The notes beneath the pieces are model-generated. The model was not told the DNA's origin. It saw only the letters and a list, made by a program, of their open reading frames with translations, and searched no databases. Shown here piece by piece: positions 8,627-19,826 of a DNA stretch of 64,000 bases. The translations under genes were made by a program, and so were the position numbers. Position 1 is the stretch's first letter. Every line of letters starts with the position of its first letter. This DNA is from Betaproteobacteria bacterium (lineage in GTDB: Bacteria > Bdellovibrionota_B > Oligoflexia > Silvanigrellales > Silvanigrellaceae): assembly GCA_016868315.1 (NCBI GenBank), contig VGHE01000004.1, positions 186,001-250,000 of the forward strand, written 5' to 3'.

Positions 8627-9745
8627 TCAGTTCTTTGCCGTTGGGGCAACAAAGGCGCTTTCCGGCAAAGCATAGCGTCCAAGGTTGCTCTTGTTGAGTT
8701 TCAATTCCTTGAGTTCAATGGTCACTTCATAGACCACACCTTCCATGGATTCCTTGATGCTGCGGCTGAAGTCTTCAGTTTTGGGATCCGGAAAATCTTT
8801 GATCAGGCGGCGAAGATCAAAGCTCGCCTGCGGATAATCTGCTGTGACCTCTTCGAGTGTTGTTATGCGCATGGGATAAACCGGGTCGGTTCCGACGCGT
8901 TCAAAAACCAGACCTTCATCAATGAGAAGAGTCACATGGGCGATGTCGGATTTTGCACCTGTTTCTCGAGCCATCTGCTTGTCACGAACAATAATGAATT
9001 CACCAAAAACGACACCTCTAGTGGCAAACTGATTGTTGATTTGAGATGCGCTTTGTCCGCTCAAAAGAGTCTGGGTGAGTTGGGGATCTGTAAAGCGCAG
9101 ATCGACTTCCTGTGGGAGTAAATTATGAATTGTGTACGAAGGTGAAGCGCCCGATGTTCTGCGCAGAACTTCATATGCAGTAGACCAGCAGTTGGTTTCA
9201 GCACTTTTCGAAACCAGCATTTCACCGCCCGCAGAGATGCCATACTGCTTTCTTTCGTCTTGGGTCAGAGGACGACTGCTTTCTGTTTTCTCGGGAATGA
9301 AGGTGTGACGGAGAGTGGCTTGCATCACAGGTGTGAGGAAATCATCGATCAAAAAAACCTTCTTGCCATCAGCAAGATTGCAATCGACTCCACTGAGATT
9401 GTCCTTCCAACCATCGGCATAAACCTTGCGCGCAACTTCACACTGTTCGCGTGTCAGAGTACCGAGCGAAATTGACAGATGCTTGCGTTGAGAATCTCTG
9501 TTTGTTTCTGTGGCGAGAAGAGTTTGATTGGCTACAATTTTTGCTGCCGGAAGTTTTGCAGCCTTGAGTGCTCTCTGCAAATTCGGGAGTGAGATTTCTA
9601 CAGATTGTTGGTTTGAATCATCGAATCGTTTGAATTCTTTCGTCGTCGTTTTCGGCGTGACACTGCAGGCAAGTGTCAGTCCCACGAGCGCAAGGGAAGC
9701 TGTCGCGAGTGTCTTCAGACTTTGTTTGGGAGGTGTTTTCTTCAT
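8627..9745 (-). CDS. Lipoprotein with possible papain-fold (NlpC/P60- or CHAP-like) hydrolase domain
   Basis: The 372-residue protein has a type II signal peptide ending in LTLAC, so Cys27 would be lipidated and the protein anchored outside the inner membrane. I prefer ATG 9745 (preceded by AAGGGGA) to the ATG 45 bases upstream because it starts a normal signal peptide. I do not recognise the family. The second half looks like a permuted papain fold: NCWSTAYEVLRR puts Cys186 at the start of a helix, then GEFIIVRD, then AHVTLLIDEGLVFERVG with His270 at the start of a strand. NlpC/P60 and CHAP amidases share this order. Catalysis is an inference only. It converges on the kefC-like gene and is divergent from the APCDD1-like gene. 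Confidence 0.6.
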   Translation of the reverse strand: MKKTPPKQSLKTLATASLALVGLTLACSVTPKTTTKEFKRFDDSNQQSVEISLPNLQRALKAAKLPAAKIVANQTLLATETNRDSQRKHLSISLGTLTREQCEVARKVYADGWKDNLSGVDCNLADGKKVFLIDDFLTPVMQATLRHTFIPEKTESSRPLTQDERKQYGISAGGEMLVSKSAETNCWSTAYEVLRRTSGASPSYTIHNLLPQEVDLRFTDPQLTQTLLSGQSASQINNQFATRGVVFGEFIIVRDKQMARETGAKSDIAHVTLLIDEGLVFERVGTDPVYPMRITTLEEVTADYPQASFDLRRLIKDFPDPKTEDFSRSIKESMEGVVYEVTIELKELKLNKSNLGRYALPESAFVAPTAKN

Positions 9746-9976
9746 AGCAATCCCCTTCGGTTCGTCCTTCGTAAGCGGGATGTGTGCCAAATTAAGTTAT
9801 TCAAAATATCAGAAAATATTCCGTAGCAGGTGTCTTTCGCCTTGACGATGTCTTTGGAATTTACAGCTGGTGTTGTCAGGTTTTTGGCTACGGCGACCTT
9901 CCTGCAGCTATCTTTCAAATGAGATCCTTTTAAAGTTAATGGGTGCTTTTGTTCCCGTTTCTCATAAGGAGGTTTC

Positions 9977-10576
9977 ATGAATCGTTTTGTTGCTCTTGCT
10001 GTGTCTGTTGTGTTTAGTTGCGTTGCGTTTGCTGCACAGAAGGCGCCCGAGAAGGTCGATCTGACTGGCACTTGGACGAGTGAAAAATGCGAGTCCATGC
10101 CCAACGGCCAAGGTGGTGAAACCTACTTCACACGCACATTTCCGATGACAAACAAAGAGTGGAAGATCGATTTCACTGTGTTCGGCGATAAAGATTGCAC
10201 GCAAGCGCTTTTTACACTGGATGTTGCTGGAGACTGGGAACTGCGTGGCAAGTCCAAAGCTGTTAAGGGTGCTCACAATGCTTTCTTCGGTTTCAAAACC
10301 CGCACACTGACTGCGAAAGCTGATGGTGCAGTTCAGTTTATGAACCAGGCCGGTTTTTGCGGCAAGAAAGATTGGAAGGTGGGTGAGGCTGTTGATATCA
10401 ACTCAACAGGTTGTGCGCAGATCGGTGCAAAGCCCATTACGGATTGTAAAGGTGAGCATGACCTCGTGAAAGTAGACGAGGGTAAGGTCTTCTTGGGCGA
10501 TCGTGGTGGCGACATGTGCAAGAAGCGCAACTATCCGAAGAAGCTTTATCCTGTTGCGCTCATTAAGAAGCCCTAA
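9977..10576 (+). CDS. Exported APCDD1-like domain protein
   Basis: The 199-residue protein begins with a Sec signal peptide (MNRFVALAVSVVFSCVAFA, cleavage before AQK). The mature part opens DLTGTWTSEKCESMP and continues with YFTRTFPMTNKEWKIDF, which resembles the beta-rich APCDD1 domain (L-x-G-x-W, C-E, R-x-F, W). It contains six or more cysteines suited to disulfides outside the cytoplasm. A strong AAGGAGG Shine-Dalgarno precedes the ATG. The bacterial function of this domain is unknown to me. The family call rests on motif spacing seen by eye. The gene ends two bases before the convergent metallo-hydrolase gene. Confidence 0.6.
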   Translation: MNRFVALAVSVVFSCVAFAAQKAPEKVDLTGTWTSEKCESMPNGQGGETYFTRTFPMTNKEWKIDFTVFGDKDCTQALFTLDVAGDWELRGKSKAVKGAHNAFFGFKTRTLTAKADGAVQFMNQAGFCGKKDWKVGEAVDINSTGCAQIGAKPITDCKGEHDLVKVDEGKVFLGDRGGDMCKKRNYPKKLYPVALIKKP

Positions 10577-10577
10577 G

Positions 10578-11807
10578 TCAGAGACCTGTGGAATTGACGG
10601 GAGCCTGCTCTGCTGTCTCCCAGGGAAGATCCGGCCACCACTTCTTGAAAAGTGATTCCTGAAGTGCACCCGGGTCAACACTTTCGCCTGGCCTGGGCAA
10701 CACGAGAGGAACGTTGAGCTGCTTGGCTCTCACCATCAAGCGTTCACCAGGTTCAGTCCAACTGTGTGTCGACAGGTTGAAGGTCGCCCAATGTATGGGA
10801 AGGTAGATGTTTCCTTTGACATCGAGGCAAGCTTGGATGGCTTGTTCGGGGCCTATGTGAACGTCAGGCCAAGCTGAATTGTAGGCTGCTGATTCAATGG
10901 CGGCGATATCAAATGGCCCATACTTTTCGCCGATGCTTTTAAAGCCGGGAGAGTAGGCCGTGTCACCACTGAAATAGAAGCGTCTGCTCTTTCCAACAAA
11001 TGCCCAGCCGCACCAGAGTGTTGAGTTGCGATCAAAAGGAGTCCGTCCTGAAAAGTGCCTTGCTGGCACGCAGGCAAGAGTGACTTCTCCAATTTTTATT
11101 TCCTCCCACCAGTCACATTCGCTGATGCGAGTATGGTGCACCCCAAACTCTTCAAGGCGATCTCCGAGACCAAGCGGTACAACGAATTGAACGTTGCGTT
11201 TTGCGAGCGCTTCAAGTGTTGATTTGCAAAAGTGATCATAGTGGTCATGTGAAAGAATGACTGCGTCGATCTCTGGAAGTTCTTCGAGTGACAAGGGTGC
11301 AGGAAAAAATCTTTTTGGTCCGACAAAAGATAAAGGCGATGCGCGCTCACCCCAGACCGGATCCGTAAGAAAGCGTTTGCCCTCTATTTCAAGGAGGAGT
11401 GTTGAGTGGCCAATCCAGGTCACCCGCAAACCCGAAGCGGGCGGAGTATTGAAGTCAGCCCTTTGCTTGCCGACAGTTGGAATGGGAGTGGTTGGCGTGG
11501 TTTGGCGAGCACCCAGCATTTTGCCAAAGGCTTCAGTGAAGTTGGTTGTTTCGGGGAGCCCGTTGCGGAATTTGCCATCGTGCCACTGGGGAGAGGCAAT
11601 TTTCTTTGCGTGGCGAGCAGCACGCGCTGCTTTGGCGGCCTCTGCATCCGAATGTGCATTGAACATGGGTGAGCTCTCCGCTGTAGAGGGCAATAACGCG
11701 ACGTGTTTGAAAAGTGTGGCCGCCATCATCAGCGAGGAAGTTCTTATGAAATTGCGTCGGCTTGGAGAAAGACTTTTTGCGCAAGGATCAAGTTCTTGTT
11801 CATCCAT
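10578..11807 (-). CDS. MBL-fold hydrolase of the NAPE-PLD/UlaG-like group, Tat-type N-terminus
   Basis: The 409-residue protein belongs to the metallo-beta-lactamase fold. The metal motif HxHxDH appears as SHDHYDHF, with further ligand blocks PARHFSGRTPFDRN and FSGDTAYSPGF. Block TWIGHSTLLLEIEGKRFLTD is typical of NAPE-phospholipase D-like and UlaG-like hydrolases, so a phospholipid or other phosphodiester substrate is possible. The N-terminus carries SRRNFIRTSS followed by a hydrophobic stretch, a plausible twin-arginine signal for export as a folded metalloprotein. The first 14 residues before the RR pair are long but acceptable. The actual substrate is unknown. Confidence 0.82.
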   Translation of the reverse strand: MDEQELDPCAKSLSPSRRNFIRTSSLMMAATLFKHVALLPSTAESSPMFNAHSDAEAAKAARAARHAKKIASPQWHDGKFRNGLPETTNFTEAFGKMLGARQTTPTTPIPTVGKQRADFNTPPASGLRVTWIGHSTLLLEIEGKRFLTDPVWGERASPLSFVGPKRFFPAPLSLEELPEIDAVILSHDHYDHFCKSTLEALAKRNVQFVVPLGLGDRLEEFGVHHTRISECDWWEEIKIGEVTLACVPARHFSGRTPFDRNSTLWCGWAFVGKSRRFYFSGDTAYSPGFKSIGEKYGPFDIAAIESAAYNSAWPDVHIGPEQAIQACLDVKGNIYLPIHWATFNLSTHSWTEPGERLMVRAKQLNVPLVLPRPGESVDPGALQESLFKKWWPDLPWETAEQAPVNSTGL

Positions 11808-11939
11808 TGTGCACCTGCTGAATCAATATGAAACGAGCCTAATGGATGCAGGCCGGTGCACAAGAGATCGTCTGGAATCACAGAGCCATCGGGTTGACTC
11901 CCGAAACAGTCCCCGTCTGGCTCTGAGGTCAGCGCGGTA

Positions 11940-12563
11940 TCAAGGAGCTCTCAGCACGAGTCCCTGCCAGGTGCATGTGCGCAGTGGGTTAGTCGCTTCA
12001 AGTGAGGCGCAGGCATCCCGACAGCCTTGCGGTTGGGTCAGCGCGTTGAAGTGCACCTTTCCACCGCTTCCCACAATAAGGCATTGTGCTGTCGGAGTTT
12101 GCCGGAAAATAATTCCATTGTACGAGCATTCTCTAAATGGGTTGGTCGCATCAATACTTGAACATGTTAAATGGCATGCTGCTTCACTTGTTGAAGGGTT
12201 GAAGTAGACGCGTTCGCGTGCCCCACTCAAGATCTCGCAAAATCCAGGCTGTGGAATCACGACAGGTGCAGGTACTGGTGCTGCTGGTGCAGGCGCCGCC
12301 TTTCCGACGAGCGCTTTGGCGGGCGCTGCTGGTGTTTTCCCAGCGGCCTTTCTGAAGTCCTCAGATTCGCTCGCCGTTTCTGTAGCCGTGCTGGATTTCT
12401 GTTCCACTTGTGTCTGCTGCGTGCTTGGGTTTTTCTTGACTTCGCTCTTTGCCGCGTTCACCTCAGAGGCACCGCGCGCCAGCAGTTCATTCGCTGTTCC
12501 GCAACCGACAACAACAGAGCTCAGAAGCACTGCCCCGCAGAGCAGTGAGTAAGATTTCGTCAT
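11940..12563 (-). CDS. Lipoprotein with a duplicated four-cysteine module
   Basis: The 207-residue protein has a lipoprotein signal peptide (SSVVVGC, lipid Cys21). A disordered Ala/Pro/Ser/Thr linker (about 25-105) follows, then two copies of a roughly 45-residue module. Copy 1 has Cys109, 130, 134 and 146; copy 2 has Cys161, 181, 185 and 197. Both share ATNP[FL]R, a following C, and a GIIFR/GLVLR ending. The spacing suggests two disulfides per module. I do not recognise the family. The layout, a lipid anchor with a flexible arm and paired disulfide domains, suggests a surface or periplasmic binding role, which is inference. The AT-rich 186 bases upstream, up to the sucD terminator, hold no gene and probably its promoter. 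Confidence 0.7.
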   Translation of the reverse strand: MTKSYSLLCGAVLLSSVVVGCGTANELLARGASEVNAAKSEVKKNPSTQQTQVEQKSSTATETASESEDFRKAAGKTPAAPAKALVGKAAPAPAAPVPAPVVIPQPGFCEILSGARERVYFNPSTSEAACHLTCSSIDATNPFRECSYNGIIFRQTPTAQCLIVGSGGKVHFNALTQPQGCRDACASLEATNPLRTCTWQGLVLRAP

Positions 12564-12749
12564 CCATTCCCCCTAGGAATTCAATTTAAAAACAAAGAAA
12601 AATTGATATCGCAGCTGCATTTTTTGTATCGGAAGTCTTTTAGAGAAAGATTATCTTTCGCAGTATAAACCCGATATTGCTTAGGATTTTAGACTTCAAG
12701 TAGACTCAATTGGTTTGAGTTTAATGCGGTTATCAGGAATGACTGCAAC

Positions 12750-12778
12750 AAAAAAAGTGCCCCCAGGATGGGAGCACT
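12750..12778 (-). terminator. Rho-independent terminator after sucD
   Basis: A 10-bp stem (12756-12765 with 12769-12778, one G-U pair, 3-nt loop) is followed on the - strand by a run of seven T residues. It lies 26 bases past the sucD stop. Confidence 0.85.
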
Positions 12779-12804
12779 TCGGTCAGATGGCTTGAGTTTC
12801 TTTT

Positions 12805-13680
12805 TCAGCGAAGCGCTTTTTTAAGTGTGTCGCCGATTTCGCCAGCACTCAGCACAGTATGGATACCGCACTCGCGCATCGCTTCATATTTCTCGGCAGC
12901 CGTTCCCTTACCACCTGAGATGATAGCTCCGGCGTGGCCCATGCGTTTGCCCTTCGGAGCGGTTTGGCCTGCGACAAAACCGACCACTGGCTTTTTCATG
13001 TTGGCCTTAATCCACTCAGCGGCCTGAATTTCAGAGGCACCGCCAATTTCGCCGATCATAATGACTGCATCAGTGTCGTTGTCCTTGTTGAACAGGTCGA
13101 GAACGTCGATGAAGCTTGTGCCGTGCAAAGGGTCGCCACCGATGCCGACGCAGGAACTTTGACCAATGCCCAAAGCAGTGAGCTGGCCCACAGCTTCGTA
13201 GGTCAGTGTGCCTGATTTGGAGACCACACCCACTCGGCCGGGTTTATGGATATGGCCGGGCATGATTCCAATTTTGCATGCACCTGGAGTGATAACACCA
13301 GGGCAGTTGGGGCCAATGAGGCGGCTGCGGCCTTGAGCGTGTCCAAGAGCTTTCTTCACGCGCAACATGTCGAGCACAGGAATGCCTTCAGTGATGGCCA
13401 CAATGAGCTCAATACCCGCATCGATGGCTTCCAAAATAGCATCCGCTGCAAACGGAGGTGGAACAAAGATCATGGTTGCGTTTGCATCCACTTCTTTGCG
13501 CGCTTCATAGACAGTGTTGAAGATGGGGCGGTCGAGGGTTTTTGTTCCGCCTTTACCGGGCGTCACGCCACCCACCAGATTTGTACCGTATTCAGCGCAC
13601 TTTTCAGCGTGAAAGTGTCCAGCGCTACCTGTGATGCCTTGGCAGATGAGGCGAGTGTTTTTGCCAACCAGAATACTCAT
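12805..13680 (-). CDS. sucD: Succinyl-CoA synthetase, alpha subunit
   Basis: This is the alpha subunit of succinyl-CoA ligase, which makes ATP or GTP from succinyl-CoA in the TCA cycle. At 291 residues it has the standard length. It has the N-terminal CoA-binding Rossmann domain ([26 protein letters not shown]). The phosphohistidine-loop block [17 protein letters not shown] lies near the C-terminus, and the family block [10 protein letters not shown] lies in the middle. It follows sucC by 59 bases in one operon and is closed by a strong terminator. Confidence 0.97.
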   Translation of the reverse strand: MSILVGKNTRLICQGITGSAGHFHAEKCAEYGTNLVGGVTPGKGGTKTLDRPIFNTVYEARKEVDANATMIFVPPPFAADAILEAIDAGIELIVAITEGIPVLDMLRVKKALGHAQGRSRLIGPNCPGVITPGACKIGIMPGHIHKPGRVGVVSKSGTLTYEAVGQLTALGIGQSSCVGIGGDPLHGTSFIDVLDLFNKDNDTDAVIMIGEIGGASEIQAAEWIKANMKKPVVGFVAGQTAPKGKRMGHAGAIISGGKGTAAEKYEAMRECGIHTVLSAGEIGDTLKKALR

Positions 13681-13739
13681 GTGAGGTGTCCTCTTAATTC
13701 AAAGTCAAAAGTAGCAAGCCCAAGGTTTCAGCGAGATGT

Positions 13740-14903
13740 TCAGCGCACAGCGTGAACGATCTTCTCTGCACCGTCACTCATCGAGTTGGCGGCAATGATG
13801 TTCAAACCAGAGTCGTTGAGAATCTTTTTGCCAAGTTCGACGTTTGTTCCCTCGAGGCGAACCACGAGCGGAACTTTGAGTCCAAGTTCTTTAGCTGCCG
13901 AAACAATACCGTTGGCAATCACATCGCACTTCATGATGCCACCGAAGATATTCACAAAGATTCCACGCACGGCAGCATCTTTGAGAATGATGCGGAAGGC
14001 TTGGGTCACTGTCTCTTGGTTTGCACCACCACCCACATCGAGGAAGTTCGCGGGCTGACCGCCCTTCTGCTTGATGATGTCCATTGTGGCCATCGCGAGG
14101 CCTGCGCCATTCACAAGGCAGCCAATGTTGCCTTCGAGCGAAACGTAGCTCAGACCAAATTTGGAGGCTTCGAGTTCGCGTGCATCTTCTTCTTCGTAGT
14201 CGCGCAGATCTTGGATCTCGGGATGACGGAACAGAGCGTTTTCATCGAAGGCCATTTTGCAGTCCAGGATTTGCATTTGGCCATCTTTGGTGACTGCGAG
14301 TGGGTTGATTTCGATCATCGAGCAGTCGTACGCCACGAAAGCGTTGAACAGTCCGCGGATGGTTTTGTCGAATTCTTTCGCCAGAGGACCGGTGAAGCCA
14401 AGGCGTGCGCACATCATACGGACGGTGAAGGGCATGAGACCAACGGTTGGGTCGATGTTGGCGGTGACAATCTTCTCGGGGTGTTTTTCTGCAACCTCCT
14501 CGATGTCCATGCCACCTTCGGTCGAGGCCATGACGCCGATAGAATCAGCTTCGCGGTTGACAACCAAGCTCAGGTAGTACTCTTTAGCGATGTCCGAGCC
14601 TTGAGCTACAAGGACTTTGTGAACCTTTTTTCCTTGGTGTCCGGTTTGGGGTGTGACGAGCTGCATGCCAATAATCTTGCGCGCCCACTCGTTTGCTTCC
14701 TCGGGGGTGCGAGCCAATTTCACACCACCACCCTTGCCACGGCCACCTGCGTGGATCTGCGCCTTAACAACGCTCAGTGCATCAAGCCCAAACGATCGTG
14801 CTGCCCATTCGGCTTCAGTCGCCGTATAGCAGAGCTTTCCTTTGGGGATGTTCAGACCGAATTTGGCGAGCAGCTCCTTGGCCTGATACTCATGAACGTT
14901 CAT
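13740..14903 (-). CDS. sucC: Succinyl-CoA synthetase, beta subunit (ADP-forming type)
   Basis: This beta subunit provides the ATP-grasp nucleotide-binding domain of succinyl-CoA ligase. At 387 residues it has the normal length and starts [17 protein letters not shown], as in other SucC proteins. [19 protein letters not shown] is the nucleotide-binding segment, [15 protein letters not shown] the interface region, and [17 protein letters not shown] the C-terminal phosphate-loop block. A GAGGAG Shine-Dalgarno precedes the ATG. It is the first gene of sucCD and is separated from the upstream groEL gene by a terminator. Confidence 0.97.
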   Translation of the reverse strand: MNVHEYQAKELLAKFGLNIPKGKLCYTATEAEWAARSFGLDALSVVKAQIHAGGRGKGGGVKLARTPEEANEWARKIIGMQLVTPQTGHQGKKVHKVLVAQGSDIAKEYYLSLVVNREADSIGVMASTEGGMDIEEVAEKHPEKIVTANIDPTVGLMPFTVRMMCARLGFTGPLAKEFDKTIRGLFNAFVAYDCSMIEINPLAVTKDGQMQILDCKMAFDENALFRHPEIQDLRDYEEEDARELEASKFGLSYVSLEGNIGCLVNGAGLAMATMDIIKQKGGQPANFLDVGGGANQETVTQAFRIILKDAAVRGIFVNIFGGIMKCDVIANGIVSAAKELGLKVPLVVRLEGTNVELGKKILNDSGLNIIAANSMSDGAEKIVHAVR

Positions 14904-14978
14904 GTCTGACTCCTCAATGACAAAGGCGCTTGGCCGTTCGTAGATGACCTGTAGGGATTGTCGCAGAAAACCTTACAC

Positions 14979-15009
14979 AAAAAACAATAGCCTCGCTATC
15001 GCGAGGCTA
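14979..15009 (-). terminator. Terminator after groEL
   Basis: A 9-bp perfect stem TAGCCTCGC/GCGAGGCTA with loop TATC (14988-15009) is followed on the - strand by TTGTTTTTTG, about 50 bases past the groEL stop. A second GC-rich hairpin (AAGGGGC/GCCCCTT, 15029-15046) without a T tract lies between it and the stop codon. It may stabilise the 3' end of the mRNA. Confidence 0.75.
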
Positions 15010-15061
15010 CGGTAAAATCAACGACTGTAAGGGGCTTACGCCCCTTTTAAGCGGGGGCAAC

Positions 15062-16705
<1,644 letters not shown>

Positions 16706-16746
16706 TCATCTCCGTATGAACAAAAAACAGATGTAAATTTTGAGAA

Positions 16747-17037
16747 TCAGTTGTTGACGATGCCCAGGATGTCGTCTTCGCGCAGAATGAGGTGCTCTGT
16801 GCCTTCGAGCTTGATTTCTGTTCCGCTGTATTTGCTAAACAGAACGCGGTCGCCGACCTTGATTTCCATGGGACGCACTTTGCCATCGGTTAGAACTTTG
16901 CCCGTGCCAACGGCAACGACAGAGCCTTCCATGGGTTTCTCTTTTGCATTGTCGGGAATGAGGATTCCGCCTGCGGTTTTGGTTTCTTCCTCAACGCGTT
17001 TGACCAGAATGCGGTCTGCCAAAGGGCGAATTTTCAT
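16747..17037 (-). CDS. groS: 10 kDa co-chaperonin GroES
   Basis: This heptameric lid of the GroEL chamber is 96 residues long. The start [20 protein letters not shown], the mobile-loop segment [17 protein letters not shown] and the roof block [16 protein letters not shown] are standard. A GGAGG Shine-Dalgarno lies just ahead of the ATG. The upstream 219 bases, to the end of the mutase gene, contain no gene, no CIRCE element and no convincing sigma32 promoter. They include a GC-rich hairpin near 17230-17255 that lacks a T tract. Confidence 0.99.
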   Translation of the reverse strand: MKIRPLADRILVKRVEEETKTAGGILIPDNAKEKPMEGSVVAVGTGKVLTDGKVRPMEIKVGDRVLFSKYSGTEIKLEGTEHLILREDDILGIVNN

Positions 17038-17256
17038 AGATACCTCCTATAGACGTGGTTGTTTCCCATACCAAAAACTCGGGGGGGTGCACAATAAGCA
17101 ACCAATCCGATTGTTGTCGGTTCATGAGCTATTTCGAGCCAAGCAGGAAGCTAAGCGGCAATCGAGGTGTGTCAAGGCCGGGGCAGTCTGAGGAGACGTT
17201 GTGCCAACAGACCGCGCCTGGTTGACCCGCGGGCACCGCGGAGGGTGCCGTCGAAT

Positions 17257-18876
17257 TTAGAGCACAACGTTCTCTTTATATTCCCCAAAGACCTCGCGCA
17301 GGGTGTTACAAATTTCACCAACGCTCCCATAACAGCGCACAGCTTCGAGGATGTGGGGCATCAAATTGTCCTGCCCCTGTGCGGCAGTTTTGAGTGTCTT
17401 GAGGGCAGATTGAAGGCGTAAAGAGTCTCGCTGCGCTCTAATTTGTTGCAGTTTGCGAATCTGATTCTCTTCGACGGTTTTTGAAATTTTCAGCAGACCT
17501 TTGGGCGGGGGTTCATTGATGGTGAACTTGTTTACGCCAACTATAATGCGTTTTTGTTTCTCAATATCATCTTGGTATGTGAATGCTGAGCGCTGGATGC
17601 TGGCCTGAATAAATCCTTGTTCAATGGCAGGAATCACGCCCCCGAGGTCATCAATCTTTTGAATAAATGCCGCGGCCTCATGTTCGATGCGGGCTGTTGT
17701 GGCCTCCACATAGTAAGACCCAGCAAGGGGGTCGACCGTCTCCGCAACACCTGACTCGTGGGCAATGATCTGCTGTGTGCGCAGGGCAATACGGGCAGAC
17801 TCTTCGCTCGGCAAAGCGAGCGCTTCGTCGCGAGAGTTGGTGTGCAGACTTTGGGTGCCGCCCAATACGGCTGCAAGAGCCTGAATTGTCACGCGGACGA
17901 TGTTGTTGTCGGCCTGTTGTGCCGTTAGGGTTGAGCCCGCAGTCTGGGTGTGGAAGCGGAGCATCCAGCTCTTCGGGTTTTTTGCTCCGAAACGCTCACG
18001 CATGATTTTAGCCCACAGGCGCCGCGCAGCTCGGAATTTGCCCACCTCTTCGAGAAGATCAGTAAAAGAATTGAAAAAGAAGCTCAGGCGTGGTGCAAAA
18101 TCATCGACGTCGAGACCAGCGTCCAGTGCTGCCTGAACATAGGCGATTCCATTGGCGAGTGTGAATCCAACCTCTTCGGCAGCCGTGCTTCCGGCTTCGC
18201 GGATGTGATATCCGCTAATGGAGATTGTGTTCCATTGCGGTACCTCTTTTTTACAGAAGGAGAAAATGTCGGTGATGATGCGCATCGACGGGCGTGGCGG
18301 AAAAATATAGGTGCCACGTGCAATATACTCTTTTAAAATATCGTTCTGAATTGTTCCACGCAGTTGGTTGGCCGAGATTCCCTGCTTCTCTGCAACTGCA
18401 ATGTACATAGCGAGCAGCACGCTCGCCGATGCATTGATGGTCATCGAGGTGGAGATTTTATCGAGCGGAATATCGCGGAGAAGAATTTCCATGTCCGCGA
18501 GAGTGTCAATCGCAACACCAACTTTACCAACCTCTCCTGCAGCCTGCTCGGAATCGGAGTCGTAGCCTATTTGAGTTGGCAAATCGAAAGCCACACTCAA
18601 TCCGGTTTGGCCTTGTTCAAGCAAATATTTATATCGGGAGTTCGACTCTTCTGCGGTCGCAAAACCGGCGTACTGACGCATTGTCCAGAATTGGCTGCGG
18701 TACATAGATGGGTGAACACCGCGCGTGAAGGGAAATTTTCCAGGTTCACCGAGGTCATTCAGAAAAGTTTCGAGCGTGCCGAGGTGATCGACATCGTAAA
18801 GCGGTTCGACTGGTGCATTGGAGGCAGTGACAAAGGCCTCGGAGCGCATTTTGGTCTGGTTATTTTTCTCGCTCAC
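17257..18876 (-). CDS. Methylmalonyl-CoA mutase-type acyl-CoA mutase, large (substrate-binding) subunit
   Basis: This is the TIM-barrel catalytic subunit of an adenosylcobalamin-dependent acyl-CoA mutase, 539 residues long. It has family blocks [39 protein letters not shown] and [18 protein letters not shown]. It stops after the barrel and lacks the cobalamin-binding domain of the single-chain enzyme, so it must work with a separate small subunit that is not in this window. Methylmalonyl-CoA is the most likely substrate; ethylmalonyl- or isobutyryl-type mutases cannot be excluded by eye. Placement next to sucCD fits propionate entry into succinyl-CoA. The start overlaps the upstream lipoprotein stop by 4 bases. 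Confidence 0.9.
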   Translation of the reverse strand: MSEKNNQTKMRSEAFVTASNAPVEPLYDVDHLGTLETFLNDLGEPGKFPFTRGVHPSMYRSQFWTMRQYAGFATAEESNSRYKYLLEQGQTGLSVAFDLPTQIGYDSDSEQAAGEVGKVGVAIDTLADMEILLRDIPLDKISTSMTINASASVLLAMYIAVAEKQGISANQLRGTIQNDILKEYIARGTYIFPPRPSMRIITDIFSFCKKEVPQWNTISISGYHIREAGSTAAEEVGFTLANGIAYVQAALDAGLDVDDFAPRLSFFFNSFTDLLEEVGKFRAARRLWAKIMRERFGAKNPKSWMLRFHTQTAGSTLTAQQADNNIVRVTIQALAAVLGGTQSLHTNSRDEALALPSEESARIALRTQQIIAHESGVAETVDPLAGSYYVEATTARIEHEAAAFIQKIDDLGGVIPAIEQGFIQASIQRSAFTYQDDIEKQKRIIVGVNKFTINEPPPKGLLKISKTVEENQIRKLQQIRAQRDSLRLQSALKTLKTAAQGQDNLMPHILEAVRCYGSVGEICNTLREVFGEYKENVVL

Positions 18877-19664
18877 TTTTTTGTTCCTTCCTTGCTGGGC
18901 TGATTTTCTACTTTGGTGCGGCGGCCAGGAAACTCAGCCCAAAGGGGTTCAGAGAAGAGTTTGTCGAGCAGAGGATTGAGTTCTGGAAATTGCTTTAGAC
19001 CTTGAGCAGACCCTGCCTGAATTTGCGTATCGCGCCCCCAGATGAGCCGCCCTGTGTTGGTGTCGATAAGGAGAAGACTGATGCCAACTTTAACAACGTA
19101 GGTGTTGTTGTCTGTGGATTTTTCAAGTGAGGTCAAAACAGGAATCAACATCGAGTCAGAATTGAGGACAGCTAAGGAAAATTGATTCAGAAGCTGTGTC
19201 CACCGACCTGAGGAGAGCATGCAGTGCTTGTAGAAATCTAGAAAGTTTTTTCGTTCTCTGCACTCTTTTGAGAGCAACAGAGTTTCTTTTGCGGAGCCAC
19301 TATGAACGAGTTGCCCCATGTTCTTCAGCTCGGTATCAATATCCGCTGCAACACGTGGACTGTTCTTCAACAGACTGCGCACCGTTTGAAATGAAACGCC
19401 ATTGACGTTCGGTTGGTTCTTGAAAGCTGCGAGAATTCTTGTTTCGATTGAGGCTTGAACCTGGGCTGTGATGACGGTGGCTGGATCGATGGATGTTTTG
19501 TTCACTGGGTGCGGCATCAAGACGGGTGCAAAAGCAGCAATTCTTGCCGGGTTCAATGCCAAAAATTCGCTCTGCAGACCCTCTCGTGTGGTGGGTGTGG
19601 TCGTGCAGCTGCCGAGAATTGTCGTCAGCATCGCCATCTTCACAAGATTCAAAGCATTTTTCAT
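18873..19664 (-). CDS. Lipoprotein of unknown function
   Basis: The 263-residue protein has a signal peptide ending in lipobox ILGSC followed by a Thr-rich start (TTTPTTRE), so it is a predicted lipoprotein. A hydrophobic strand block near the C-terminus, [20 protein letters not shown], is reminiscent of CsgG- or DUF799-like periplasmic lipoproteins, which display a similar L-x-D-x-x-x-G motif. I cannot assign a family. Its last four bases overlap the start of the mutase gene (ATGA), so the two share an mRNA, an odd pairing of an envelope lipoprotein with a cytoplasmic mutase. The 162-base upstream gap is shared with the divergent htrA-like gene. Confidence 0.7.
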   Translation of the reverse strand: MKNALNLVKMAMLTTILGSCTTTPTTREGLQSEFLALNPARIAAFAPVLMPHPVNKTSIDPATVITAQVQASIETRILAAFKNQPNVNGVSFQTVRSLLKNSPRVAADIDTELKNMGQLVHSGSAKETLLLSKECRERKNFLDFYKHCMLSSGRWTQLLNQFSLAVLNSDSMLIPVLTSLEKSTDNNTYVVKVGISLLLIDTNTGRLIWGRDTQIQAGSAQGLKQFPELNPLLDKLFSEPLWAEFPGRRTKVENQPSKEGTKK

Positions 19665-19826
19665 GTGTTAACCTCCCCAGGTTCGGATGGCATGTCCGGC
19701 GAGAACCATATCCACTTGATCCTTGTTTGTCATGTGATTGGCGGGAGGGAGTAGCCCCACCCCCTCCTATGACAAGATGAGCCTCAGTGGGTCGCACGTT
19801 GCGTCCCAGCCGCGGAGGCAGACCCC

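Noticed and set aside
13752-14909. A 385-residue open frame antisense to sucC
   Set aside because: It mirrors the whole sucC gene and reads as a low-complexity shadow without family motifs.
17230-17255. Rho-independent terminator after the mutase gene
   Set aside because: A GC-rich hairpin is present but no T tract follows on the - strand.
17038-17256. CIRCE/HrcA operator or heat-shock promoter before groESL
   Set aside because: I searched for the TTAGCACTC-N9-GAGTGCTAA repeat and for a CTTGAAA/CCCCAT pair and saw neither.
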